Source: Lachnospiraceae bacterium (GTDB lineage Bacteria; Bacillota; Clostridia; Lachnospirales; Lachnospiraceae). From it: 40,121 nucleotides of DNA. Where the stretch lies: assembly GCA_024698865.1 (NCBI GenBank), contig JAILQS010000123.1:1-40121 (forward strand), read 5' to 3'. Position numbers and translations under genes: made by a program. The notes beneath the pieces are model-generated. The model made no database searches. It had not been told where the DNA came from and saw only the letters and a list, made by a program, of their open reading frames with translations. Shown piece by piece: positions 1-6,730 of the stretch; the stretch's first letter is position 1, and each line of letters starts with the position of its first letter.

Positions 1-1
1 T

Positions 2-355
2 ATGAATTATGATAGTTGCAACGGGAGAATCTACAATATCGAGGAAGGAGATACACTGTATCGATTAAGCAGAAGGTTTCGAATCCCAATTCGGCTGATT
101 CTTGAGGCAAATCCATACGTGGATGTATATAATCTGCAACCCGGAGAGGAGATATGTATTCCGGGACGATTGGAAACAATACCTGTAAACAGGGACGATA
201 CCTTCGTTTATGTGATTCGGGATGGAGAATCTATTGCCAAAATCCTCGATTATTTCAAGATTACACCGGAGGATTTTATGCGAAACAACGATCTTAACAG
301 CGTACTTTTAAAACCGGGAGAAACCCTTACAATTCCGAATGGGGAAACGGAGTAA
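2..355 (+). CDS. Small protein with two LysM domains
   Basis: The 117-residue product is almost entirely two LysM modules, at about residues 11-54 (NIEEGDTLYRLSRRF...LQPGEEICIPG) and 69-112 (VIRDGESIAKILDYF...LKPGETLTIPN). LysM modules bind the glycan backbone of peptidoglycan, so the protein probably sits at the cell wall or on the spore. No signal peptide or catalytic domain is visible. The ATG lies at the second base of the window, so I cannot see its ribosome site. The true start could be upstream, which would also hide any secretion signal. The gene ends just before a good promoter for the next gene, so it is probably the last gene of an upstream unit. The domain call is firm; the cellular role is unknown. 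Confidence 0.8.
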   Translation: MNYDSCNGRIYNIEEGDTLYRLSRRFRIPIRLILEANPYVDVYNLQPGEEICIPGRLETIPVNRDDTFVYVIRDGESIAKILDYFKITPEDFMRNNDLNSVLLKPGETLTIPNGETE

Positions 356-359
356 AGTA

Positions 360-389
360 TTGACAAGAAATACTTGAAATGACTATAAT
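360..389 (+). promoter_or_regulatory. Sigma-A type promoter of the rhomboid-like/glycosyltransferase operon
   Basis: A perfect -35 TTGACA (360-365) and a perfect -10 TATAAT (384-389) are separated by 18 nt, 31 nt before the next start codon. No other promoter this good is visible before 6114, so it probably drives the genes from 421 to 6114. Confidence 0.8.
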
Positions 390-420
390 TTAAAAGACTA
401 TATAGAAAAAAGGTGAGAAG

Positions 421-1281
421 ATGAACTTATTAGATAAATTAGAACGTAGATTTGGCAGATTCGCAATTGTCGGCCTTATGAGGTATGTGGTTTTGATACG
501 TCTGATTGGTGCGGCTGTCGGCATTATTGCACCGGGTGTATACGAGGCGTTTTTATGTCTGGATGCATCAGCAATATTGCATGGGCAAGTGTGGAGACTG
601 CTTACTTTTGTACTGTATCCGGAATTGGGCAGTTCTGCACAGTTGATGAACGGCGGATTGCTGTTAAATGCTTTCTTTCTGGCAATTGAGCTTTGGCTGT
701 ATTATTGGATGGGAAGTACATTGGAGAGAGTTTGGGGAAGCTTTCGGTTTAATCTGTTTTATTTCTCCGGATTAATCTTAAATATCATTGCAATGTTTTG
801 CTTGTCGTTATCGGTAAATCAAGCGGCATTTCTTGGGCTGGATTGTCTGGATCGCTCCTTGTTTCTCGGATTTGCGGTGGTTTTTCCGGAGGCAGAAGTA
901 TTGCTTATGTTCCTGATACCGGTCAAGGTAAAATGGCTTGGTTATGTATACGGTATTTATTTGACTTATCAGGTCTTTTCATATGCCACGGTTGCGCCTG
1001 TACGCTCCGTAGCAATTGTCGTTTCCATGGCGAACTTCATTATTTTCTACGTTTTGTACCGCCGAAACCAGAGAGGCGGTGGAATGCGCCAGAGAAGGAA
1101 AAAGAGGGAACTATACAGACAAATACATGTACAACAATCGGGGACGCGCCATAGATGCGCAATATGTAACCGGACGGAAGAAGATGATGAGAATCTGGAA
1201 TTCCGTTATTGTTCCAAATGTGCCGGAAACCGGGAGTATTGCCAGGACCATTTGTTTACGCATGAACACGTGAAATTTTAA
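421..1281 (+). CDS. Rhomboid-like membrane protein lacking catalytic residues, with C-terminal Cys/His cluster
   Basis: The 286-residue polytopic membrane protein has the rhomboid fold signature. It shows a WR loop (HGQVWRLLTF), a GSTLERVWGSFRFNLFYFSG segment and an FPEAEVLLMFLIPVKVKWL helix, which match conserved stretches around rhomboid TM1-TM5. Where active rhomboids have GxSG this protein has GLDCLD, and the later His-containing AHxGG helix reads APVRSVAIVV. It therefore looks like a pseudoprotease. After the membrane part, residues of about 240-286 hold CAIC, CSKC and CxxH...HxH, a likely zinc-binding cluster on the cytoplasmic side. The start follows an AAAGGTGAGAAG ribosome site. It lies 23 nt before a large glycosyltransferase gene, apparently in the same operon. 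Partner and function are not known. Confidence 0.75.
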   Translation: MNLLDKLERRFGRFAIVGLMRYVVLIRLIGAAVGIIAPGVYEAFLCLDASAILHGQVWRLLTFVLYPELGSSAQLMNGGLLLNAFFLAIELWLYYWMGSTLERVWGSFRFNLFYFSGLILNIIAMFCLSLSVNQAAFLGLDCLDRSLFLGFAVVFPEAEVLLMFLIPVKVKWLGYVYGIYLTYQVFSYATVAPVRSVAIVVSMANFIIFYVLYRRNQRGGGMRQRRKKRELYRQIHVQQSGTRHRCAICNRTEEDDENLEFRYCSKCAGNREYCQDHLFTHEHVKF

Positions 1282-1304
1282 ACTCTTTGAGAGGTGGAGG
1301 ACAA

Positions 1305-4300
1305 ATGTCGAAGATTATTTTAATTACAATATTGAGTATTATTACGTTTGTTGCATTTTATATTTCTTATTTTGATGAAGAAAATCTTTATTCAAAGAAA
1401 GGTAGTAACACCGTTGCACTTGCAGCGGTGTTTGTCACTGCCTTTTTTTTGAGATTATATTTTGGTGGAACCCATTACGGACATACTACGGATATGGGAT
1501 GCTTTGATTATTGGTCAACCAGAGTACTGGACGTTGGGTTTAAAGATTTTTATTCGCCGGAAATATTCAGTGATTACCCACCCGGATATATGTATGTATT
1601 ATATGTGGTTGCCGCACTTCGTCGCTTTTTTGGCGTTGCATATAAGGGCTTTTGGGATTTGAACCTGATTAAATTGCCGGCATACATTTGTGATATGCTG
1701 ATTGGTGCAATTATTTACAAATTGTCCAGCGAACGTTTTTCCAAGAGTGTTTCCGTACTACTGGCTGCATTCTTTTTATTCAACCCGATGACGATGTTGG
1801 ACAGCGCTTTTTGGGGACAGGTGGATTCTGTATACACCTTGTTCATCGTCCTGATGCTGTATGCGATCTATAAAGGGTATATGCCGCTTGCGTATATTTC
1901 TTTTGCAATCGGTTTCTTTATTAAACCGCAGATGTTGTTGTTCTCACCGGCGTTGCTTGCCGGAATCTGGGATGGTGGTGTGAATGCTTTTTATGGCACG
2001 CCAACCGAGAAAAACGGACAAAGCGGTGTACAAAGACTTTTCAGATACAGCGCATATCAGGTGGCTTGGATTATTGTCTCTGCACTTGCAGGACTTGCAA
2101 TCGTCGCACCTTTTGGGGTCAAAACAGTATTTCATCAGTATGTGGACACGGTAATGTCGTATCCATACGCTTCCATTAATGCATTCAATATCTGGACGCT
2201 TTTTGGACAAAACTGGGCTTCGCAGGATAATTTGTGGTTAAGCTTTACTTTGAAAGAGTGGTCCTATCTGTTCGTAGGAATTTTTGCTGTTCTTGCGATG
2301 GTAATGCATTTTAGAGATACGAAGAGAGTAAACTTTGCTAAGCGAAAAGATGCCAAATATGCGATTATTTCAGCATTTTTAATGACTGTAGTGTTTGCGT
2401 TGTCTGTACGTATGCATGAAAGATATATTTATCCGGTTATAGCAGTTTTACTGATTGCCTATATTTTTAAACCGGTGAAGGAACTCTTTGTTTCCTTTGT
2501 TGCGGTGAGCGCAGTCGCCTTTTTAAATTCATCTTATGTGCTTTATATGATGGACGAGGAAGGATTTGATCCAAACGTGTTAACTGCAAGAATTATTGCA
2601 GCACTGTTACTTTTGGTGTTTGCATATCTGACCTATAGTACAGTGAAGATTCTTTTTGATAAAGAGTCAAAAACGGATAAAGCAACCGTGTCTAAGGATA
2701 GATATGGTTGGCTGGATGCCATCAAAGGCAAGAAGAATGACAATGAAAACAGCTTAATCAGACTTTCTAAGGAGCGAATTCGCCTGGATCATAAAGATGC
2801 AATCTATCTGATAATAATTATGGCAGTTTATGCGGCAATTGCTTTTTATCACCTCGGAGGATTTTCGTCTCCGGAAACGTTGTTTACAACTTCAGAGGAA
2901 GGAGTTACCTACGACATTGACCTTGGAGCAGGGGCTAAACCGACAAGTATTGCTTACTATCCGGGGCCAAAAGAGGAGCAGCAGTATATGGTATGGTTCT
3001 CGGATACGGAAGAGGATGACGGTTATGCAACTACAGATGTTACGATGACAAGCGTTTTTGCCTGGGGCGAAACAGAAGTTTTAGAGGGAGCCAGATATGC
3101 ACATATTCAGTTGATGAGTGATACAATGAGCATAAATGAGCTTGTATTCAAAGATGCTGAAGGAAATGTGATTGAACCGCAGGCGTACGACGAAGAAATT
3201 GCTCCGATGTTTGATGAGCAGGAATTATATCCAAAGCGCAGTACCTATATGGACAGTACTTACTTTGATGAAATATACCATGCAAGAACAGCGTATGAAT
3301 ATATACATGGCTTGCCGGCTTATGAAAATACACATCCGCCACTTGGCAAAATCTTTATTTCCATCGGTATATTGATATTTGGAATGAATCCGTTTGGCTG
3401 GAGATTTGTCGGCACGTTATTTGGTGTTCTTATGATTCCTGTGATTTATTACTTTGCAAAGAATCTGTTTGAGCGACGTTTCTTAACTGTAGTAAGTACG
3501 ATTTTATTCACATTTGATTTTATGCATTTTGCGCAAACGAGAATATCGACTATTGACGTTTATATCACGTTCTTTGTAATTTGCATGTATGCGTTTATGT
3601 ACGTGTATACGAGAATGAGTTTTTATGATACCCCATTGTTGAAAACGTTCCTTCCGCTTGGTCTTTCCGGTGTGAGTATGGGACTTGGAATAGCTAGTAA
3701 ATGGACAGGAATCTATGCCGGAGCAGGACTTGCGGTTATCTTTTTCCTTCATTTGTATCAGAGATGGAAAGAATATCAGCTTGCCAAAAATGAACCGGAC
3801 AAGGTAACGGATGCAGCATTACGCGAAACCATTATCAATACTTTCTGGAAAAACACAGGGAAGACAATTGGTTTTTGTGTAGTATTCTTTGTTGTGATTC
3901 CGGCAGTGATTTATCTGCTTTCCTATATTCCGTTTGTAGATTATTCGGATGATGGTTTGTTTGGCAGAATGATTGCAAACCAGCAGAGTATGTTTTCTTA
4001 TCATTCTACGCTGGAAGCAACCCATCCGTTTTCTTCCTGGTGGTATCAGTGGCCGGTTATGTATCGTCCGATCTGGTATTATGCCGGAACGGTTTCTGAT
4101 ACCGTTTCAGAGGGAATCAGTGCATTTGGTAATCCACTTGTTTGGTGGGTTGGAATTCCTGCATTTGTGTATGTATTGTATCGCTTCCTTGTGAAGAAGG
4201 ATGAAGTGGCAAGATTTTTAACAATTGGTTACCTTGCTCAGTATTTGCCATGGTTCTTTGTAACGAGAATTACGTTCATTTATCATTATTTCCCGAGTGT

Positions 4301-4508
4301 ACCTTTCGTGGTTATGATGATTGGCTATAGTATGTACCGTATCCTCAAATTTAAAGGGGAATCCTTCAAAAAATATATTATTGTTTATACAGTCGGTGCA
4401 GTGGCATTGTTTATTATGTTTTATCCGGTGCTTTCAGGATTTCCGGTAAAGGTATCTTATGTATCTACCTTCCTGCGCTGGTTTGAAAGCTGGGTATTAA
4501 TCTCGTAA
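1305..4508 (+). CDS. Two-module GT-C (PMT/GT39-like) membrane glycosyltransferase
   Basis: I place the start at ATG 1305, preceded by GAGGTGGAGG; the track start at TTG 1287 includes the ribosome site. The 1067-residue protein has many membrane helices and two GT-C-like halves. The N-terminal half has an acidic first-loop motif (HTTDMGCFDYW) and SDYPPGYMYVLY. The C-terminal half has the protein-O-mannosyltransferase hallmark YFDEIYHARTAYEY followed by ENTHPPLGKIFI and a PMT_4TMC-like end. Between them, at about residues 525-640, lies a soluble beta-rich extracytoplasmic stretch. GT-C enzymes transfer sugar from a polyprenyl-phosphate donor on the outer face of the membrane, to protein or to a wall polymer. 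Which halves are active and what they glycosylate cannot be read from the sequence. It is about twice the length of a single-module enzyme. Confidence 0.85.
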   Translation: MSKIILITILSIITFVAFYISYFDEENLYSKKGSNTVALAAVFVTAFFLRLYFGGTHYGHTTDMGCFDYWSTRVLDVGFKDFYSPEIFSDYPPGYMYVLYVVAALRRFFGVAYKGFWDLNLIKLPAYICDMLIGAIIYKLSSERFSKSVSVLLAAFFLFNPMTMLDSAFWGQVDSVYTLFIVLMLYAIYKGYMPLAYISFAIGFFIKPQMLLFSPALLAGIWDGGVNAFYGTPTEKNGQSGVQRLFRYSAYQVAWIIVSALAGLAIVAPFGVKTVFHQYVDTVMSYPYASINAFNIWTLFGQNWASQDNLWLSFTLKEWSYLFVGIFAVLAMVMHFRDTKRVNFAKRKDAKYAIISAFLMTVVFALSVRMHERYIYPVIAVLLIAYIFKPVKELFVSFVAVSAVAFLNSSYVLYMMDEEGFDPNVLTARIIAALLLLVFAYLTYSTVKILFDKESKTDKATVSKDRYGWLDAIKGKKNDNENSLIRLSKERIRLDHKDAIYLIIIMAVYAAIAFYHLGGFSSPETLFTTSEEGVTYDIDLGAGAKPTSIAYYPGPKEEQQYMVWFSDTEEDDGYATTDVTMTSVFAWGETEVLEGARYAHIQLMSDTMSINELVFKDAEGNVIEPQAYDEEIAPMFDEQELYPKRSTYMDSTYFDEIYHARTAYEYIHGLPAYENTHPPLGKIFISIGILIFGMNPFGWRFVGTLFGVLMIPVIYYFAKNLFERRFLTVVSTILFTFDFMHFAQTRISTIDVYITFFVICMYAFMYVYTRMSFYDTPLLKTFLPLGLSGVSMGLGIASKWTGIYAGAGLAVIFFLHLYQRWKEYQLAKNEPDKVTDAALRETIINTFWKNTGKTIGFCVVFFVVIPAVIYLLSYIPFVDYSDDGLFGRMIANQQSMFSYHSTLEATHPFSSWWYQWPVMYRPIWYYAGTVSDTVSEGISAFGNPLVWWVGIPAFVYVLYRFLVKKDEVARFLTIGYLAQYLPWFFVTRITFIYHYFPSVPFVVMMIGYSMYRILKFKGESFKKYIIVYTVGAVALFIMFYPVLSGFPVKVSYVSTFLRWFESWVLIS

Positions 4509-4519
4509 GGGGGATTAAA

Positions 4520-4864
4520 ATGATAGAATGGGCAAATAATTATTATATCGATGATAGTGTAAAAAAGAATCCTTCCAGGTGGAGAAAGAGACTGACACGT
4601 ATTGCCGAAGGAAAACATACGTTATTTCGGCGGACACCGATGGATATTCACGTAATTGCACTGACGTTTAATGACAATGATTTGTTTCAGATTATTCCTG
4701 CCGGAGAACTATCTTCTCCGTTATACAAAGGAGTAAAGCTGAGAATTGTTGGTATGGCATGGGGAAAAGAAAATGCCAAAGAATTGACGGGAAGGATTGT
4801 TGCCGACCTGTATCGACAAACCGGAGATATCGAACCAAAGACATATTTTAAATTTGGGGGTTGA
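4520..4864 (+). CDS. Unrecognised 114-residue protein
   Basis: This small soluble protein is preceded by an AAGGGGGATTAAAATG ribosome site, 11 nt after the glycosyltransferase. It has no signal peptide, membrane segment or cysteine cluster. It is basic in its first third (KKNPSRWRKRLTR) and more mixed afterwards (IHVIALTFNDNDLFQIIPAGEL), suggesting a small alpha/beta fold. It directly precedes the YtfI-like gene with one base between stop and next start, so the two are probably translationally coupled. I do not recognise the family. Its position suggests a role in the envelope or sporulation, but that is guilt by association only. Confidence 0.7.
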   Translation: MIEWANNYYIDDSVKKNPSRWRKRLTRIAEGKHTLFRRTPMDIHVIALTFNDNDLFQIIPAGELSSPLYKGVKLRIVGMAWGKENAKELTGRIVADLYRQTGDIEPKTYFKFGG

Positions 4865-4865
4865 T

Positions 4866-5726
4866 ATGTTAATATTACAGATTTTAAAATGGATTGGAAT
4901 TATCGTGTCAGGAATATTGGCAGTACTAATTGCATTAGTCCTTCTTGTATTGTTTCTTCCGATTCGATATCGCTTCGCAGTCGCGGGTAATCAGGAAAAG
5001 CAGGATGTAACGTTTCGTGCATCGTGGTTATTGCATGTGATTTCTTTTTCGCTTTTGCGGAAAGGAGAACTGAAATACCATCTTCGTGTATGTGGAATAA
5101 AAGTGTTTCCCCAAAACACAGCAAAGCGTAAGCCTAAAAAGGAAGTGAACAAAAAGGCGACAAAGCGACAGGAGAAAGACGTGGCACAAAATAAAGTCGC
5201 AGTTCAGGAGAAAACCATACCTAAGGGGCAACCGGAAACAAAGCGCCAAGCGGAAACAAAGCGCCAACCCGCGACGGAGAGAAAGGGAGTAACGGAACAA
5301 AAGAAATCAGGAAGCAAAATCCATAAAATTAAAACATTTCTTCTTAATTTCCGTTATTTCAAAGAAAGATTGAAAGAACCGGAGAATCTGGAAGCGATAA
5401 AGAAAATTGTACGGATTTTTGGAAAGACAATTAAACACATTTTACCCCGTAAGTTTTTCGCAGATATCACCTTTGGCCTGGAGGATCCGGCAACCACAGG
5501 TGAAGTATTGGGGATTTTAAGTGTATTTTATACGTTATATGCTGACGCAGTGCATATCACTCCGGATTTTACGCAGAAAATCATCGAAGGAGAAGCAAGA
5601 GGAAAAGGCAGAATTCGAGTATTTACATTACTTCGATTATATATTAATCTAGTAAGAGATAATAATTATAAGCATTTAAAGAAGAGTTATGATAGATGGA
5701 AGGAGGAATTTGGAGATGGAGAATAA
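4866..5726 (+). CDS. YtfI-like DUF2953 membrane-anchored protein
   Basis: I use ATG 4866, which follows TTTGGGGGTTGAT; the track start 69 nt upstream lies inside the preceding gene. The 286-residue protein begins with a membrane helix (WIGIIVSGILAVLIALVLLVLFLP) and a FPIRYRF-like strand, as in DUF2953 proteins. A Lys/Gln/Glu-rich linker follows at about residues 85-150, including a six-residue tandem repeat ETKRQ(A/P) from an 18-nt duplication. The C-terminal third (FFADITFGLEDPATTGEVLGILSVFYTLY) is the conserved core. In B. subtilis the homologous ytfI is next to ytfJ, exactly as here. It probably works with YtfJ in the forespore or at the membrane; the biochemical role is unknown. Confidence 0.82.
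   Translation: MLILQILKWIGIIVSGILAVLIALVLLVLFLPIRYRFAVAGNQEKQDVTFRASWLLHVISFSLLRKGELKYHLRVCGIKVFPQNTAKRKPKKEVNKKATKRQEKDVAQNKVAVQEKTIPKGQPETKRQAETKRQPATERKGVTEQKKSGSKIHKIKTFLLNFRYFKERLKEPENLEAIKKIVRIFGKTIKHILPRKFFADITFGLEDPATTGEVLGILSVFYTLYADAVHITPDFTQKIIEGEARGKGRIRVFTLLRLYINLVRDNNYKHLKKSYDRWKEEFGDGE
5233..5268 (+). repeat. Two-copy 18-bp in-frame tandem repeat
   Basis: CGGAAACAAAGCGCCAAG is followed directly by CGGAAACAAAGCGCCAAC. The repeat encodes ETKRQ(A/P) twice in the charged linker of the YtfI-like protein. Being a multiple of three, copy change would keep the frame. Confidence 0.85.
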
Positions 5727-6114
5727 TTTTGATAACAATATGGAGTCACTTTTCAAGGGGCTAGATACCTTTCTTACAACTAAGACAGTCGTTGGTGAGG
5801 CAGTTAAGTTTGACGATGGTACCATTATACTTCCGTTAGTGGATGTGAGTTTTGGAGTAGCAGCAGGTGCTTTTGCCGAAGGTGATAAGAAAAAGAACAG
5901 CGGAGCCGGCGGTATGGGTGGAAAGATGTCTCCGAGTTCTGTTATTGTGATTAAAGACGGCAAAACCAAATTGGTCAATGTCAAAAACCAGGATGTAGTG
6001 ACGAAGATTCTGGATATGGTACCGGACGTGGTTGACCGTTTTAGCGGAAAAGAGAAAGAAAATGTATCTGAAGTTGAAAAATATGTTACAGATATGGATG
6101 CTAAAGAAGAGTAA
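5716..6114 (+). CDS. ytfJ: YtfJ/GerW-family sporulation protein
   Basis: The start is ATG 5716 after an AAGGAGG site; it overlaps the end of the YtfI-like gene by 11 nt, so the two are translationally coupled. The 132-residue product has the family core FLTTKTVVGEAVKFDDGTIILPLVDVSFGVAAGAF and a glycine-rich GAGGMGGKMSPSSVIVI segment. Then comes a VKNQDVVTKILDMVPDVVDRF helix and an acidic tail. GerW (YtfJ) is a forespore-expressed protein needed for germination with some nutrients in B. subtilis. In clostridia the family is a general spore-former marker. The sequence supports the family; the germination role is transferred from the family. Confidence 0.88.
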   Translation: MENNFDNNMESLFKGLDTFLTTKTVVGEAVKFDDGTIILPLVDVSFGVAAGAFAEGDKKKNSGAGGMGGKMSPSSVIVIKDGKTKLVNVKNQDVVTKILDMVPDVVDRFSGKEKENVSEVEKYVTDMDAKEE

Positions 6115-6150
6115 AATCAACACAATTTTTAATATTTTCAAAAAAAATTC

Positions 6151-6179
6151 TTGCATTACCGTTTTATTTTTGGTAGAAT
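6151..6179 (+). promoter_or_regulatory. Promoter of rpmB
   Basis: TTGCAT (6151-6156) and TAGAAT (6174-6179) are spaced 17 nt and stand about 100 nt upstream of the L28 start, leaving a moderately long leader. I see no classical riboswitch fold in that leader. Confidence 0.7.
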
Positions 6180-6281
6180 AATTTTTGTTTGAGTAAGAAA
6201 TTACTGGATTGCATGTCTCAGGTTGTAAAATGCTTGTTGCAGGGTGATTCTTACAGTATGATAAATAAGGAGGTGCTTGTG

Positions 6282-6467
6282 ATGGCAAGATGTGCAGTTT
6301 GTGATAAGGGAGCTCACTTTGGAATCAAAGTAAGTCACTCACATAGAAGAAGTAACAAAATGTGGAAAGCTAACGTTAAAACCGTTAGAGTAAAAGTGAA
6401 TGGTGGAGTTCACAAAATGAACGTTTGTACTTCATGCTTACGTTCCGGATTAGTAGAACGTGCATAG
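6282..6467 (+). CDS. rpmB: Ribosomal protein L28
   Basis: The start is ATG 6282 behind AAGGAGGTGCTTGTG; the longer track ORF is not needed. The 61-residue product reads MARCAVCDKGAHFGIKVSHSHRRSNKMWKAN, the standard L28 beginning. It is a structural protein of the 50S subunit. It is the zinc-binding (C+) form, with CxxC near the N terminus and CTSC near the C terminus. It has its own promoter and a strong terminator, so it is a single-gene unit. In B. subtilis rpmB is adjacent to yloU-yloV. Here about 5 kb containing a glycosidase gene separates them. Confidence 0.97.
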   Translation: MARCAVCDKGAHFGIKVSHSHRRSNKMWKANVKTVRVKVNGGVHKMNVCTSCLRSGLVERA

Positions 6468-6490
6468 TACGAATTCAATATTGCAATTTA

Positions 6491-6532
6491 TGGCATAAAG
6501 TCAAAGTCAATGGCTTTATGCTATTTTTTTTT
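6491..6532 (+). terminator. Rho-independent terminator of rpmB
   Basis: A hairpin of about 13 bp (TGGCATAAAGTCA / TGGCTTTATGCTA, two G-U pairs, loop AAGTCAA) is followed directly by nine T residues. Confidence 0.9.
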
Positions 6533-6637
6533 GTTTAAATTTCGGAGACAGATTAAAAATAATAATGTTTCCCAAACAAAAAAACACCTCTTTTGCAGGC
6601 GTATTAAAATATGAGAGTAAGTCTTAAATTCCCACCA

Positions 6638-6667
6638 TTTACCCCAAATGTAGTATGAGGTTATGAT
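6638..6667 (+). promoter_or_regulatory. Possible promoter of the GH31 gene
   Basis: TTTACC (6638-6643) and TATGAT (6662-6667) with 18 nt spacing is the best match I can find before the GH31 gene, but both boxes are imperfect. A 10-bp palindrome AGATTAATCT (6682-6691) lies just downstream and could be an operator. Confidence 0.35.
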
Positions 6668-6708
6668 AAATTCAGCAACATAGATTAATCTTATATATAG
6701 AAAGGGGA

Positions 6709-6730
6709 GATTTTTTTGTTTAAAAAAATC
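6709..6730 (+). other. Perfect inverted repeat spanning the GH31 start codon
   Basis: GATTTTTTT (6709-6717) and AAAAAAATC (6722-6730) are exact reverse complements around a four-base loop GTTT. The TTG start (6716-6718) lies at the stem-loop edge, two bases after the ribosome site. The A-U stem would be weak but could limit initiation. Confidence 0.6.

Noticed and set aside
798-1273. Two plus-strand ORFs (118 and 85 residues) inside the rhomboid-like gene
   Set aside because: They are alternative frames of a membrane gene with clear helices and a good ribosome site.
6180-6281. rpmB leader as a possible riboswitch
   Set aside because: The leader of about 100 nt has no convincing conserved aptamer pattern or terminator/antiterminator pair that I could recognise by eye.
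5836-6288. 150-residue minus-strand ORF over ytfJ and the rpmB leader
   Set aside because: It overlaps ytfJ and the rpmB promoter and its product resembles no protein family.
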